A stretch of 64,000 nucleotides of DNA from Strix aluco. Its lineage: Eukaryota; Chordata; Aves; Strigiformes; Strigidae. Positions within the stretch are counted from its first letter, which is position 1. Every line of letters begins with the position of its first letter. The stretch covers positions 82,241,748 to 82,305,747 of the forward strand of contig NC_133935.1 of the NCBI RefSeq assembly GCF_031877795.1, in the 5' to 3' direction. The translations under genes and the position numbers were made by a program. Shown here piece by piece: positions 12,501 through 27,500 of the stretch. Below the pieces are notes generated by a model. That model saw only the letters and a program-made list of their open reading frames with translations. It searched no databases and was not told the DNA's origin.

Positions 12501-15500
12501 TGGGTATGAAGGCCATGTAATCAAGGAAAGAGAAAAGAAAATAAGGGAAGTTCTAAAGAAAATTTTGAAATATTACCGTTTGTGAGAGTACTTAACTAAG
12601 TTTTGGGGAAAAGGGTTGCCATATCACATCTGCTGAGCTTTGTTTTATGTAATAACTGTTACATTCATTTAGATGTTCATTGCCTTAAAAATAAAGATGT
12701 TCTTACCTTCCTGGTTATGTCTGCTGCTACTCAAGACCAAAACAAAATTGCAATAACAAATGGAGTTGTCTGTAAGAATTTTTCATTTTGTGTATTGAGA
12801 GGGATCTGAATTTTTTTAATATCTGGTAATTTCTTAAAGGTCAAATTCCATAGTTAAGATGGCGTTTGGCATTTCACCTAAGGCAGTAGTTTTGAAAGGA
12901 AATTAACTGTGAAGGATTCCAGTAGGATGTGGTAGTATACCTTCTTGTATTGCTACTTTTAAATGATATTGCAATCTGAAGTGTAAGCCTGTAAAATTGC
13001 ATGTACATAGTTCTGTCATTATATACGCATTCATTAATTTCACAAGTAAAATGGTACCCATACTTGTAGACATAAATACATTTTTGTCTATAAAATAGTT
13101 GTCTATTATCTCCTTTGTTTGCAGGTTGGATTTGCTACCCTTTTATGCAAGACTGGTTGCCACATTGCATCCCTGTATGTCTGATGTAGCAGAGGATCTT
13201 TGTTCCATGCTGAAAGGGGATTTCAGATTTCATGTATGTTTTGCTGATTTAGTTTTTGGCATTCAAATTAACCACTCTGATATTAGTCATTCTTTGGGGA
13301 ATAAAATAACATTTGATATTATGTAGATGCTAATTCTTAAATTCAGTAGATATTTTTCTGTCATCTGAGCAGATTTGTTTTAGAATACTAATCTGTGCAT
13401 TTAAAAATAATTTTTTTAAATTTACCATATATGTCTGCATATATATTAAAATTAACTGTACAACAGTTACAATAAGTTGCAAAAATTAGAAATTGTGCTT
13501 CAACTGTGTTTTCTATAAAGTAATAACTTGTATTTAAAATGAGAACTGACTTACTCTAACAACATGTTCCCCACTACAAGGTTACTGTTGTAATACAGTG
13601 GTTACTATTGTAGTGTAGTGCTTAATTCAAATTATTTTTTTACAATTTTCATCAACCAAAATTTTCTGTTCCTCACAAATGTATTTTTCAGTGTTGTTTC
13701 TTTCACTTTGTTCTAAGTTTTGTAATCAAATTAGTTATGGTGCACAGTGATGATTCCTTCACTGGTTTTTGAGTTTTATGATGCAGATGTCAATTTTTTC
13801 CTAATATTGACATTAAAAATGTGTATGAATTGCTCAGACTTAAGTAACTCTTAACTATCTGAAGTTAACTGTTTGTTCTCAGAATAAGCTATTTCTGTTG
13901 GGGAGAAATGCAATTTTATATGTTTAGACAGGTATAAACTTGTACTTTGTTACTAAAATTATGCTGGATGTCAGTAATTTTAAAAGAAGAAAGAATCAAA
14001 AAAGTCTGCACTTTATTAAACCTGACTTGAAAAAGTTGTCAGTTTTCCTTAGGGACTATAAAAGTGGTCCTATTCATATAGAGACTACCTATTGATTCTA
14101 AAAAGATAGATTTTTTTTGATCAGTATAGAATATTGATTCTAAAAATTATAGGTTAAGTATTCTAACCCCTACTTCACTGTGGCAAAGTGGGGGTGCCCA
14201 GGTTGATGTGTGCCTATAACTGTACGTATGCTAGGGGACTTAGGTTTTTTTGTGGGTTTTGTGGGGATGGGGACAGAAATTCAAAAGCTTCTGAAGAAAC
14301 AAGGTTGTAGAGAGACTTTTAGGAAACCCAGTGATAGGTGAAGGTAGAGAATAAGGAACCAAACAAATATCAAACACTGCTGAATTCCCAGGCTTATTAC
14401 TCACAATTTGGGTCAAAGTAATTTATAAGAGGTAGGTATTTTTGAGTGCCTAAAATCGAATCCTTTTTTTTTTTTAGGTAAGAAAAAAGGACCAGATCAA
14501 CATTGAAACAAAGAATAAAACTGTGAGATTTATTGGTGAGCTTACCAAGTTTAAGATGTTCTCCAAAAATGATACTCTCCACTGTTTAAAGGTTAGTGTT
14601 GTGATAGTCCTGTACTGCTGTGTATGCTGATAATGTATCCCCATCCTAGTCCCCTTCATATATCTATTGCTGATGTTATCCACTAATTTATTGCATATGA
14701 AGTTTTAAACCCTGATGTCTGTTGCTGCTGTGTAGAAGGAGACTTCTATAGCTGTTGTAGAAGTTGGAATGTTTTAATTTTTCTAATGGTAGGTATATAT
14801 TAAAATAAACTTCCACCTTCGGACATAACCAAATTGCTAATAATTTTCTTTGTGAAGTGATGGTACACATTGCTACTTATTCATTTGCTATACACTGCAA
14901 AACTTTAATAGTGTTCATTTCAATTAATGTTTTTACACAGCAAATAACAGTAAGCTGAATTATTAAAAAATTATACCCATCATTTTTCTCTCATCTATAA
15001 AATACTGTGACATGCAAAGCTCTTAATTTTTAGTTATTGTTTAACTTAAACAGTAAAGTTAAATTAGATGTGCTCTGAGGTTATTGTGTCCTTGTGCAGT
15101 ATTATTTGGTGGCTTTCCAGTCTAGCAGCAGGAATTTTAAAGAAGGTAATATTGAGTTGGAAGGGGTATGGGAGAGATTATAATGTTTGCTTTAATATTG
15201 TAGTCTTTTTATGCTAGGTTTAGGAAGCATCCTGTTTTTCATGTTTCTGGAGCCTGAATTTGGGGTCTAGACTGTTCTTATAGTACTTTCTTAATGAGAT
15301 TAATGTTTTTAATTTTGTTAATATCTGATCAGTGAAATCAATTTGCATTTTTGTCTTAAGAATGTGGAATACCACAGTAGTGTAAAGTCTGGTAGATAGA
15401 ACTTACTGTTTTCTGCAGTTGAAAGGGATGTTTAACATGCTGTGCTTTTATATAAATGTATACCAGATGCTTCTGTCAGACTTTTCTCATCACCATATTG

Positions 15501-18500
15501 AAATGGCATGTACTCTGCTGGAAACCTGTGGAAGATTCCTCTTCAGATCACCAGAATCTCACTTAAGAACCAGTGTTCTTCTGGTAAGAGAAAATTTGTT
15601 TTATGGGGGAGGGTGTCGTGCACTGAATGAAACCAATTACGACTTTTTATTTTCTGGCTTTGTGATGTGGTCTGACCATAACGATAATTGTGACTAACAT
15701 ACAATGTTCAAGCGCTAGTAAGTGAAAACTTTCATTAAGTTTTTATCGAGTGCTCAGGGAGGATCAAGTTCTTGATTCTTTAATAAAAACAGAGATGAAT
15801 ATGGGAGGACAATGAATCAGTTTTCCTGAAATCTTGCCTCCTCATTGTAGAATGAGGTTGAGGTGGACTGGTGTTACATATATTCAAGTCGGAGGCTGCC
15901 TTGGCACTGTCAGCCTTTGTTTGTAGATCTGTGGACTTGTATCATCTTGTTATTTATAGCCTGTCCAGTGTTGTCTCAGCTCTGAGATTGCACCTCCTGT
16001 GAGAATAGCTTTCTGAAAGTATTCTGGAGAACTCCAGTTGATCTGTAAATCTGTTCATGACTTAAAAGAACGTGTAAATAAAGAACTAAATATCTGAAGC
16101 AAAAAGCTATTGCTTTTGAACTACAAACAATAGAGAGATAGGGCAAAACCAGAGGATGAGGTTGAAAGAATATAGTTGCTGTACCCGCACATGCCTGAGA
16201 TACTATTTGAAGGGAAAAATTGTCATGAATGGGACCAGAGATGATATTTCAACTGGAGGTGAAGACAGTTATGAAAGAGGTGGTTTCTGTGACCTGCATA
16301 ATGATCTGGGGTTCTAAATTTGAAGAAAAAGATTATGAAGACCCTAGAGGAAGGGGTTTTGGAAATAGAGATTGGTAATTAAGGTAAGAGTAGAATCGGT
16401 ATCCCTAAGTCCTAGATAAGTATTGGCAAAGATAACAAGGATTAGCTTTGGGTCTTTTAGTGTATGAATTTGAGCCCTGAATGATATGTTTACTGTCTTG
16501 AGAGAAAATCCTAAACCTCTTTGTCCAGGACAAGAGACTGAGTCTTGGTTGAAGAAGTCCTTCAAAGATAGATACTAGCATTAAATTAAAAGCAGAGTAA
16601 GCAGATACAGACCAACTAATAGACCATGTTGTTGTATTAGAAGGAAGAATACAGATGTGTATCTGTAGTAAAGTAGTCTCTGTGTTTGGGGGAGAAAGTG
16701 GACATAGTTTGCCCTTCTGGTTTAAGTGGAATGTGTTTCTTGGGACACAGCTCTTAAGCTGTGAAATATCACTGTCTCTACTGTGTTTATCTCCTTTCTT
16801 ATCAAAGCACAGACTTACACTTGACAGGTCTTTCTCTTGCCTCTATACCCTCCCTTCTTATGCTCTAGAGTTAATGGAGAAGCAGTTGTTGCGTGCTTGG
16901 ATATATTGTTGTACAATTTCTTTTTCACAAAATGCTCTTCCTTTCTGAACCTCTTTGAATGTCATAGCATTTGTTGTGGTGGTGTAGTCACAAGAGGGAA
17001 GAGATGGACAAATTAACTGCAAGTTCTTGGCTCATGCTTTTTGTTGTAGTGTACTTTGTGTCTTGAAAGGTTTGAATGTCTCAATTTTCTAAAGGTTTGC
17101 TAGCTGATGTGTTTTATTGTTAAATATCTTCCTTTCCATAATCAAGTATTTTTCCCCTGAAAACACTGTTCCATTATCTGTAAAAGACACTTTACTCATT
17201 GCTACCATTTTTATGTAGTTAATAAAAAGTTTAGAAATCAGGAAAAATTAAGTACCTTTACCAGAGCTGCTTTTTGTAACTGACTGCTTTCCGTCTTATG
17301 CACTACAGAAATGCTGATTGTTAGCTGTATTGCTGAAATCTGCTGGATGAATGCTAAATATGACTTAACTATGAAGTGTAAGACAAACCACAAACAGTCT
17401 TTCAATAACTGAGGCTTAAAGACACAGAAGATTTCAGATAAATAGTCTATTCTTTGGTAATTGAGGAACCAGGAGAAGATAGAGACAGCAAATAATGTGG
17501 AATATCTATCGATTAAAAAGTAAAATAGGCTAAATAGATTTATATTCTACAACCATCTTAATAGCTGCATCTTCTAATGTTGCCCTATAGAAACGATAGA
17601 GATTAATTTTGATTTAAATAATATTGTACAAATTGGATCATACTCTTACGGTACCAGTTAGTATGAACTGTAGAAAAGATTTCTCCCAAAGCAAGCTAAT
17701 TAGGATCTTGTGATAAAAATCGAAGTAAATGTAAAGCTGATGTTATCAATGATTCTTATGGCTATAATTAAGGCCTGATGATCTTCTAAATAATTATCGG
17801 TCTTAATCTTTACTGCTGATGATATATTATGTGGTAAGATGCCAAACAGGCTGTATGTCTCCTATTAAAAACAACATTGCTTTGTCCTGGTGTGGGAGAA
17901 AGTCATAGTTAAGAATAGACTTTAAAAGTAATTAAGGGAAAAATAATTATTAAGTACTAAAGTACTCTGACAGAGTGCCACAAAGTTAGCAGCACTTAGT
18001 GACTTACTCCAGAGAGACATTTGATGATCACGTTCGGGTTTTGTAGAACTACTGTCATGTTTTGCAAATTATTTAAAGATCTTCTTTTATCAGGACAATG
18101 TTTCTGTTAATCATTCTTCTTGGCAAGTCTTTCAAGTTCAATGTCCTTTATGTAATTTAGAATATCAATATAAAACTAACTTGGCTTTAGGATTGGTCTG
18201 TTGGTAAATGGATTATTTGAATTGGTGATTTGGAAGGAAGATCAGCATTATCTTGATCTATGTTTTTGTAATGTAATCATGTTAAAATGTCAAATTCTTG
18301 TGTTAGACTGTTGTCATGTTAAAAGAATATTGGAAGTTTTGGTATTAAAAGCCTCCTAATGCATTTTTAATCCTATAAATTAGACAATCGTGTCAAATTG
18401 TCTTTTTAAGCTTTAGGGCAAGACCACTTGTAATTACATAGAACTTAAGCTACACGGTGGCTCATTTCTCAGGGTGACTCCTTTTATAGATGGAGTTGAA

Positions 18501-21500
18501 GCTGTGTGAGAACGTTGTTTGTATAGAGAGAGGCTGTGACAAAGTAATTGTAATTAGAATGAGACTGTTATAACACTATAACTTCCAAGAAATGTAAAAT
18601 TTTGATTTTTGAACTGTTGGAACAGGTAGCAGGGCAGAGCAGTGTAGGTAGTGAAGGGAAGGAGGACCTGAACAGTTTCAGTATCTTAATACAGTCTGAT
18701 AATTTCAATATCAGTCATGCTGAAATGCTTTTCTAAATTGGACTTTTCCTGCTGCTTAGGTTTTACTTGGTGACTTCTCTCTTTTTTCTTTTTTCTTTTT
18801 TTTTTTTTTTGGTGCGGCTTTGCAAAAATTCTATTTCTTGTAATGCAAATTGGTGTTATCGGGTTTTGTGGGGCACACAACTGCTAACCAGAGGAGCACC
18901 TGCTAATTCTCACCAGATTTTCTTTTGAAATGCATCTGCAATATATGTTATGTGCAAAGACGTTTTGTAACTCACCAAGAAAAAAAGAACCAAACCCTTC
19001 TACTGTTGTAACTTGGACATTTTAATGTTGTTTGTGTCCTCTTTATCAAAGGAAAAACAGAAACCTAATCTTCAAATGTCATGCTTTACCTTTGTAGTTC
19101 TTCATTTTAGCCTAGTAAAATGAAGACTTAAAGAAGTTAACTAGCTGTAAGTGCTTTAGACTACAGGTCTCTAGTTTATTTTTTTTCTTCTGGAATGGGT
19201 CAAGGTTTTTGTTATTGTAGGCAGTGTATTGCAATGGTTTCTCTTTCCTTCCTGTCCATCTAACTTGATGCCTTAAATGAAAAAGGATTGAAACACATGC
19301 AGTTGCTTAAAATGGTGATGACTTTTTAAGTAGAGATTAAGACTAATACCATCCACTTGAAGTTAGAATACATACTTGTGATTTACATATTACAGTGATT
19401 TTGAGACTTGGGGTAGTGCCTATTGTCTCTTCTGGGAAGAAACACTTTAATTATAACCTATTATTTACAGTATAATGTGCAACTTGTTTTAACAAGAAAA
19501 TGTAAAAATTATGTAGTTTTTGGTTTCTTTAAATGTTATTTGCAAGCCCTTCTGCCATTTTCTTTATGTTTTACTTTGCCCCACTTCATTTTTCAGTTTA
19601 TAGTAAAACATGATAAATGTCATTAGGGTAGCAAAGAGTATTTTCTCCCAATACATCTAGAAAAGGTGAAAAATTTACAAAGGTAATATTAACATATGAC
19701 ATGGTAAGCTTTTGGAGCTTTCTACTGTAAATGGTTTTTCCCTACATAAAACAATTCATGTACTCAGTTGTTAAAAGTGCTGTGCATCTGTTAAGCACCT
19801 GTGGGTAAACTTGCTACTACTTGACAGAAATTTCCTATTTGGAAAAGAACAGTCGCATTTAGGGAATCAAAGGGGAGGCCATTTGTGTCATGGAAAAGGT
19901 TAAAAATGAAACTCCTTAGGGCTGGTGTCAGATTGAGACCTTGCTGGCAATACATACCTATGGTCTAGGAGGAAGATTATGTGATTTTGTTGGGTTTACA
20001 CAAAACTACTCTTCCTATTGAATTAGCAGCTGAAACTCAAGGTTGAGGACCTGTTTTGAGTATGTTCACCAACGATCAATAAACTTTAAACTCTTTTCAT
20101 TAGCTTACTGGACACCATGAATGTATATACTAACATTTGTGTGCAGTGATAAAACAGTACTTACAGGTTAGTTTTGTTTATCTGTGTGATGCTGTTAATT
20201 ACTGTGTAGTCAACCTCTACTAAATGATAGTCTAAACCAGTGCAGTTTCTTTTTCTGTTGAACCACCTTAGAGTGGTTTAGAATATATAGGATCATATGA
20301 GGTACATAAAAAATTAATGCAACTTATAGAATTACATATATACATAAAAATACACATATGCATATAAAAATATTTTATAATGGAATTAAGCTCATCCTTA
20401 TCTTTAACTGTAAAAATCAGCAGCTTAGAACTGCTACTTTAGTTCTTGTACAGAATTTTTAGATACAAGAAACTTTTAAAACCCACAAAATAAATCTTAA
20501 AGTACATATACAAAATGAAGTATGGAAAAAAGAGTGTTTTCCATGAGGAAAATTAGGACAATCCTGACAATTAAGCACAGTAATTGGTGTTGATGTAGTA
20601 ACCTTTAAGTTCTCTGGTTTTTCCTGAAATACTATTTTATGGTAGGTACTGTTTTTCTTGCAGTCTATTCTGCTTGGGTAAACAGCAACAGTGGAGCATG
20701 GAGTAAGGAAAATGCCATTACCTAAACCATTGAAAATTCATGTGAAACCATCAACATAAACTCTCTGGAGTTGCATACTGATGTAAAAAGTGAATTGCCA
20801 CTCTTCTGATGATTCACTATGCTTGTGTCAAGACATCAGTATTTCAGCTACTTTAGTTAAATAAAATCATGTTTTGAAGAGAGTGTCTAATAACCTTATT
20901 AACCATTTATCTAAACAGTAACATTTAAGCTTCAAGTTAAACTTTAAATACTTTTCTGAAACCTTTTTCGCCACAGGTGAACCATTATAAAAATAGGGAT
21001 TGTGAAGAAAAATGGCCTTGGAAATAGCAACACAGAACCATATATATGCTTTGTCCTTTCTTTTTTCTACCCAAGCTTTTAACTTACTTTTCTGCAACCT
21101 TTCATATATCCTTTATCCCAAACCTAACTGTAAAAGCCTTTGGCATGAAAAAGTGGTGTGTCAACATCTTCAACTGATCATTTGCATTTATTTCCAGGAA
21201 CAAATGATGAGGAAAAAACAAGCAATGCATCTTGATGCACGCTACGTTACAATGGTAGAAAATGCCTATTACTACTGTAATCCCCCTCCAGCTGAAAAAA
21301 CTGTGAAGAAAAAACGTCCTCCTCTGCAGGAATATATTCGTAAGCTTCTTTACAAGGATCTTTCCAAGGTCACCACAGAGAAGGTAAATCCTTTTGAAAT
21401 CATTAATGCAGATTTTACTGGAAGTGATGTAGTACTAACTTTTGAAGGGTTTTGGAAGGGTTATAATTTTTTTTTAATTCCAAGGAAGGGAGATCATTTT

Positions 21501-24500
21501 TATATCCCTGATTGTTAAGATAGTTTCATTTATTTTATTGTAATGCATAGAAGTTCCAGTCATGGACCTGCATTCTCCACAGCATTAAGTGCTGAACAAA
21601 TAGAGAATGAAATGAGAACCCTTGTGCTGAGTATCTTGTGTTCAGAATAAGAGACAAAAGACTACAGTTAAATACAGACTGTAAGAGCAAGGAAATTATG
21701 GAACAGATTTGGACAGCTCGATTAGTACCTAGAGAACAGCAGTTGGGTTACATATGTGAAGTTTTCCATAGTAGCTACTGCAGATCTGGAGGATGCTAGA
21801 AAAAGAGAATGAGGTTGCTTACAGGGATTTCATCCCAACCCTGAGAGACAGGAGATCACAGCAAGTGTCTTGATATTTTGCCTGCTCAAATATTAAGCTT
21901 GTCTTAAAATTTGGTTTAGGTCCTGAGACAGATGCGCAAGCTGCCTTGGCAGGATGCAGAAGTAAAAGACTATGTTATATGCTGTATGATCAACATCTGG
22001 AATGTGAAATATAATAGTATTCATTGTGTAGCCAACCTCTTAGCAGGTTTGGTCCTTTACCAGGAAGATGTCGGAATTCATGTTGTGGATGGAGTGCTAG
22101 AGGATATTCGTCTAGGAATGGAGGTAAAATCCAGCATTCTTATCAATCTATACTCATCTACTTATGTTGAAAAGAAAACAGTAAAATAATCTTGCTTAAA
22201 GAAAGGAATCCTTGGATTCTGGATTTTTGCCTGATGACTTTTCTACCTTGGTTGTTTGCTTTATGTAGGTTTATTTAAATTAAAAAAAACAACACTCCCA
22301 CCCCAAAAAAAACAAACCCAAAATCCAACAAGCTGCAAAGGTTACTAGGACAGTTGTTTTGCACCCCTTAAGGGTATACAGTTTATTCTTTCACAGTGTA
22401 TTTGGATTCATGTAACTTCAAGTAACTTCGGAGACTAGTCCATATTTTGATAGATTTTATAATCACAGGAATCCTCTGGACAGTGAAAAAATCGTCATAG
22501 ATTTAAGACAGAGTGTATACTGAATGTATTTGAACTTTCTAATAACTACTGGTTGACCAGCTTTCATAACTACTTTTTAATGTTTAATTTTGTATGTAGC
22601 CATAAATAACCATCTTATTATAACAAGTTCTATCAACTTCTTCATACTGCTTTTTTTAAAAAAAAAACAAACCCAAACAACAAACCTTTTACAAAGATTC
22701 TATTGTGTCTGCATGATAAAGTGAATTTTTTGTTCTTTTTTTTTTTTTGACACAGGTTAACCAGCCAAAGTTTAACCAACGGCGGATCAGCAGTGCCAAG
22801 TTTTTGGGGGAGCTTTACAATTATCGAATGGTGGAATCAGCTGTAATATTTCGAACTCTGTATTCTTTTACATCATTTGGTGTGAACCCTGACGGTAGTC
22901 CTAGTCCACTGGACCCTCCAGAGCATCTCTTCAGAATCAGACTAGTTTGTACTATCCTTGATACCTGTGGGCAGTATTTTGACAGAGGATCCAGCAAACG
23001 AAAACTTGATTGCTTCCTTGTATATTTTCAGGTATTCTAAACTAAATTTTATATAGTTCTGTAGATTTCTTTAATGAGCTAATGTAAGTCAGTCTGTTAC
23101 AATTTCTATAGCACCATAATTTTTCAAATCCTCTCTGTCTGATAAGTTTTATTTTAAGGTGACATGTATGTTCTGTTACACGTAGATCTTACTGTTCCAA
23201 CAAACTTGAAGAACACTGGGGTAGCAGTTGATTCACTGAAGGGCTTAAGTTCCATCCTTCAGGGGGTCTCAGCAAGTGGAAAAATGAACTGACAAGTCTT
23301 GTGAATTCCCACAAAAATAAGTATCAAGTCTTCCAGTTAGGTTGTAATAGTTCCATGCAACAGTGTCAGCAGCTTGGCAGGAGTAGAGCTGGGACTCCTG
23401 GGCTGTGTGAACATGACCTTTAAGTTCTGCACCATTAGGGTGATGAAGGCCAACAGCATACAACATACACTAGCAAAGGGTCTAGCCAGTGGATTGAGGA
23501 AAGTGAATTTTTTTTTTTTTTACCCTTCCCTTCTGTTTGACCTGTGAGGCCACATCTGGAGCACTGTTTCCAGTTCAGAGCTCCCTTGTAGATGAGAGGA
23601 TAGACGTCAGCAAACTGAGTCCAGTGGAGCGTCACCAAAATGATCAGGAGGCTCTCAGTCCTCAGATTGTGGGTTTGCTCAGCTCAGAGAAGAGAATGCT
23701 AATTAGGTTGCTGTCCTCAGCTAACAGTGTGTGTACAGAAGAAGTCATCAGATACTTCTCAGGCATGCATGGTGAAAGGATGAGAAGTAATGGTCACAAG
23801 TTGCAGCAGGGAAAGTTCCAACTCAATACATGTAACAGGGGAAAAGATTCTGTAATGCGAGTGTGTAAACACTGGCATGGGTTCCTCAGAAAATGGGGAA
23901 CATGGAGTTCATGTTAAACCTCTTTGTACTTAATTTCTTTTTCTACTTCTCTCTCTAAATTATACTAATACAAGGATATTAAATAACAAAAATTAAGGTG
24001 ACAGTGACGTATTTCAGACCTTCAGGATGTGTATCCTTCGTCTGTATATGAGATGTAAAATGGTGTTTTGATGTACGATACAGTTCTATTCTTAAACCCA
24101 TAATAAACTTGTCAGTGAAGAAGTCATAATATTTTTGTTACACCTTATAATTTCATCAAGCATACCTTTTGACCATGTCACCTTTTAAGTAAAGGTTCTG
24201 ATACTTAATTTTCGGGTGCAATTTTTGCAACAACTTTGTTCTCAGATTCTACTGTTGGGTTCACTTATCAGCATTTATTTTTTACAATTTTATTGTAAGG
24301 GATATGTGTTAATTTGTTATAAAGCAAATTGGATAAGTCACTTCATGCTACCTAGCTGCAGTTTTAAAACTTTTTGTGATGTTCCCCCCCTTCTCCCTAT
24401 AATATGCCTGTGGGGGAATTAATTTTCTTTAAAATACTTGGAGGAAAGAACTGAAAGCTGGCGGATTGTTAAGTGCTTATCTCAGAAAGAATCTACCCTT

Positions 24501-27500
24501 TCTTTTCAGTGCTTTTTTGCTCAGTCTTCATACTTCTAACAGTCATTATGATGAAAGGGGCATGTTCTTCATGTTTGTGATATCCAATGTTATCAAACAA
24601 TGTTTAGTGATATAAAAATATCGAATAGTTGCATGAAATAGGAGAATAGTTATATATTTTTGCATTTTCTCCTGTACAAGCATGGCTAGGCATTACAAAC
24701 TTTGTACATTAAATAGCTTGTAAGTGCAAGTGTTCATATAATTTATTTGACTATTTTGTATTCTAGCGTTATGTTTGGTGGAAAAAAAGTCTGGATGTTT
24801 GGACAAAAGACCACCCGTTTCCTATAGACATAGACTATATGATCAGTGATACACTGGAACTGCTGAGACCAAAGATAAAGCTCTGCAATTCTCTGGAAGA
24901 AGCTATCAGACAGGTGCAAGATTTGGAACGAGAATTCTTAATAAAACTAGGTAAGAAAATGTGCAAGGGAAATGAAGTGGTTTTGGCAATTGCTGTATTT
25001 CTTAAAATTATGTTTTGGATGATGATGATGGGTAACTGTTGTTATTCTCCTGGTATGATCTTTTTATTCTTAAGATAGAATTTGTAACTTCTTTGCATTT
25101 TTTGATCTCCATAGAGATCATATAGAATCTCCATAACTCTAAAGGGATTGAGTGTTTAAAAAAAAGTCAATATGAATACTATTAATATAGTAGTATTTGC
25201 AGAGGGGGAGTGTATGTGTGTATATATATATCTTTTTTTTAGTATATGAAGTAGTGTGGTGCAAATGATGAGAAAGACAACTATGAATTTAATCAGAAAA
25301 ACTTAGGAAGCACGCTCTACTACAAAAAGCAAGGAGTATACACTCAATTACTTCAGCCTGTTGGTTGGTAAGCACTGATGGAAACCAGCTTGGTCATTTT
25401 GGTAGGTTGGTTGCTTCCAGCTCTGTTCTTTCCCCAGTTCTGGATTTGACTAAAGTTGCTGTCAAAGTAAGCATTAATGCAAGACTACAATAAAAGAGAG
25501 AACATGTTTTGCTTTTAAAATGCTGTCAGGTACTTTGAGCCTTACACTTCCTTTGGAATAATTTTGAATGGGCTTTACATTTCAGTAGAGGCCAGAGGAT
25601 GATTTCCTTTCCATGAATTAGAGGTTTGATTGGATTATTAAATGATTTTTTTCTTCTTAAAAATTCATCCATTGGCTAGATTGTGTGCTAGCTTGTAGTT
25701 ACTGCTAAGGTTACAGTGATCTATCTTTATAAATCTTGCTGTGTTAAAAATCCAGTTAATTTCAGGAGACAAATGTTGGGCTTGCAGCACAGCTCAGTTG
25801 ACAAAATACTGATTAGTGTATATCTGAAACTACTATCATCATATTAACTTTTAAGCCTTCTGGTCTTACTAATTATTGGGTACTACTGTGCTCATTTCTC
25901 ATTAGAGTTGTTTTCTAATCTTCCATTTTTATTTGAAGACAAACTTGTTTATGAAAAGCTTTTATATGCAAATTTTACACTTAAAGTGTTAATTAGAGCC
26001 TTAATAGCACTTAATCTAGTTAGACAAATTTAGTTTTTAAGAATAATCCTTTAATCCAGTAGGATGAGTGTGTGTAATTACCAGGTAAAACGTTGCAACT
26101 TCTGGTTTAGGAGGAATTTTTTTTTTTTTAATATTCGTTTAGTTGATGTGCCTTAAAACTACCTGTGTAGTAACCAAAATGCAGATAAAAATTTCCTTAT
26201 GGTATGATCTAAATTACTAGCTTTAATGCTCTCAAAATTATAACCAAGAAGTAATTTACAGCTACTTACATAAACTGTAATATTCTTTTGAAAGATATTC
26301 AACACTTGCAAATCATAAGAACTTCTGTTCTCTGAATCACCACCACTACAGCAGTTGGATTTGGTGTGGTTAAGGGGGAGATAGGTGGTCACTGCAAGCA
26401 AGGGTTGGAGAATATTTTATTGTGTTTGTTCTGGCACAAGCAAAGCCCATCAACAGTACAGCCTTTACTGTAAGGGCGTTGTGTCATTTTTTCCCTGCCC
26501 AAGTGTGTTGCTTTTCTTGATACTGATATTATTTACTTGCTAGTAAACATCAGCATAGGGTGGTGGGATAGTTCCTGGTTCTCCTATTAGGACTGTTTGA
26601 AGGTGGACTCAGGAAGGCTGTCACCTGCCTTTCTGATCTTTGAAGGCTATATGCATGATAGGTGCAAGCATGTCTGAAGGAAAGGAGTCTTTTATTTTTA
26701 CTAGAGCAAAAGCTCTAGAAAAATTGCAGTTCTTGATTAATTTGTCCCTATAGTTCCTCAGCCCATGGACAATAACGCTGAGAAGGTATTGTGCTAAAGA
26801 CCACGATGTGCTTTGCTGTTTGTGAGTCTGAAGTGTAATTCTAGGCAGGACAGTGGGGTGGCTTGTTGCCTGCAGCCCTTGCATTGGGGACTGACTGTTG
26901 GTTCCTGGGCCGCTCTGGTGATTTCTGTACCAGTGAGAATATAGCGTGATTCAACTCTTGCATAATTACAGAGCAGCACATATTTTGAAGAGCATAGTAT
27001 TTGCCAATAGGGGGAAAAAGATGCTTTGAAACCTCTGGAGTATGAAGGAGGAAGTGTGTGTGTGTGCGCGTGTGTTCACACAGAACTGAAATCCTCAATA
27101 ACTACCATGCAGTCATATATACCCTTCATTTTATTTCTGAGTTTTGTCTAATTTAAACATGGCTCTAAATATTCGATTCCTCACAAAGATCAACTTTAGG
27201 ATCTTGGTCAGATTTTTGTAGAGACCTGATTGTGTGTGTCTGCTTATTGCATCTCTTAAAGGCATCTGGAGGTGGAGGGGAAAAAAAAAAAAAAATCTGG
27301 TATGCCCCAAACCACTTGTATATTCAGAATCTAGACTTCTCCTTAAGAATTGTGTACTGCTGCATTCGTTCTTTGCATGTGGCAGAAAACAAACAAGGAG
27401 TGCCACGAGCACAGAACTGACATGTTCATTTGCTGTCCGAAAAACTACACTAACAGCCAACCCTAAGTGTGGTTGGTATAATGTCAAAATATGAATGACT

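Larger units (their letters stand above)
7113..13124 (+). other. UPF2: UPF2 intron, 6012 bp
   Basis: Large phase 2 intron ending ...tttgtttgcag. The content is unique AT-rich DNA. It includes a T25 tract at 11953-11977 followed by CCCCAGCAG, a C-rich patch near 12015-12029, and a perfect 20-bp tandem duplication at 12151-12190. The open frames at 7545-7805 (minus) and 11750-12066 (plus) show no family resemblance; the latter is produced by the T-tract. No gene is recognised. Confidence 0.85.

Noticed and set aside
23269..23917. Frames of 65-126 codons on both strands
   Set aside because: They mostly cover the sense CR1 fragment; the 126-codon frame reads CR1 3' region.
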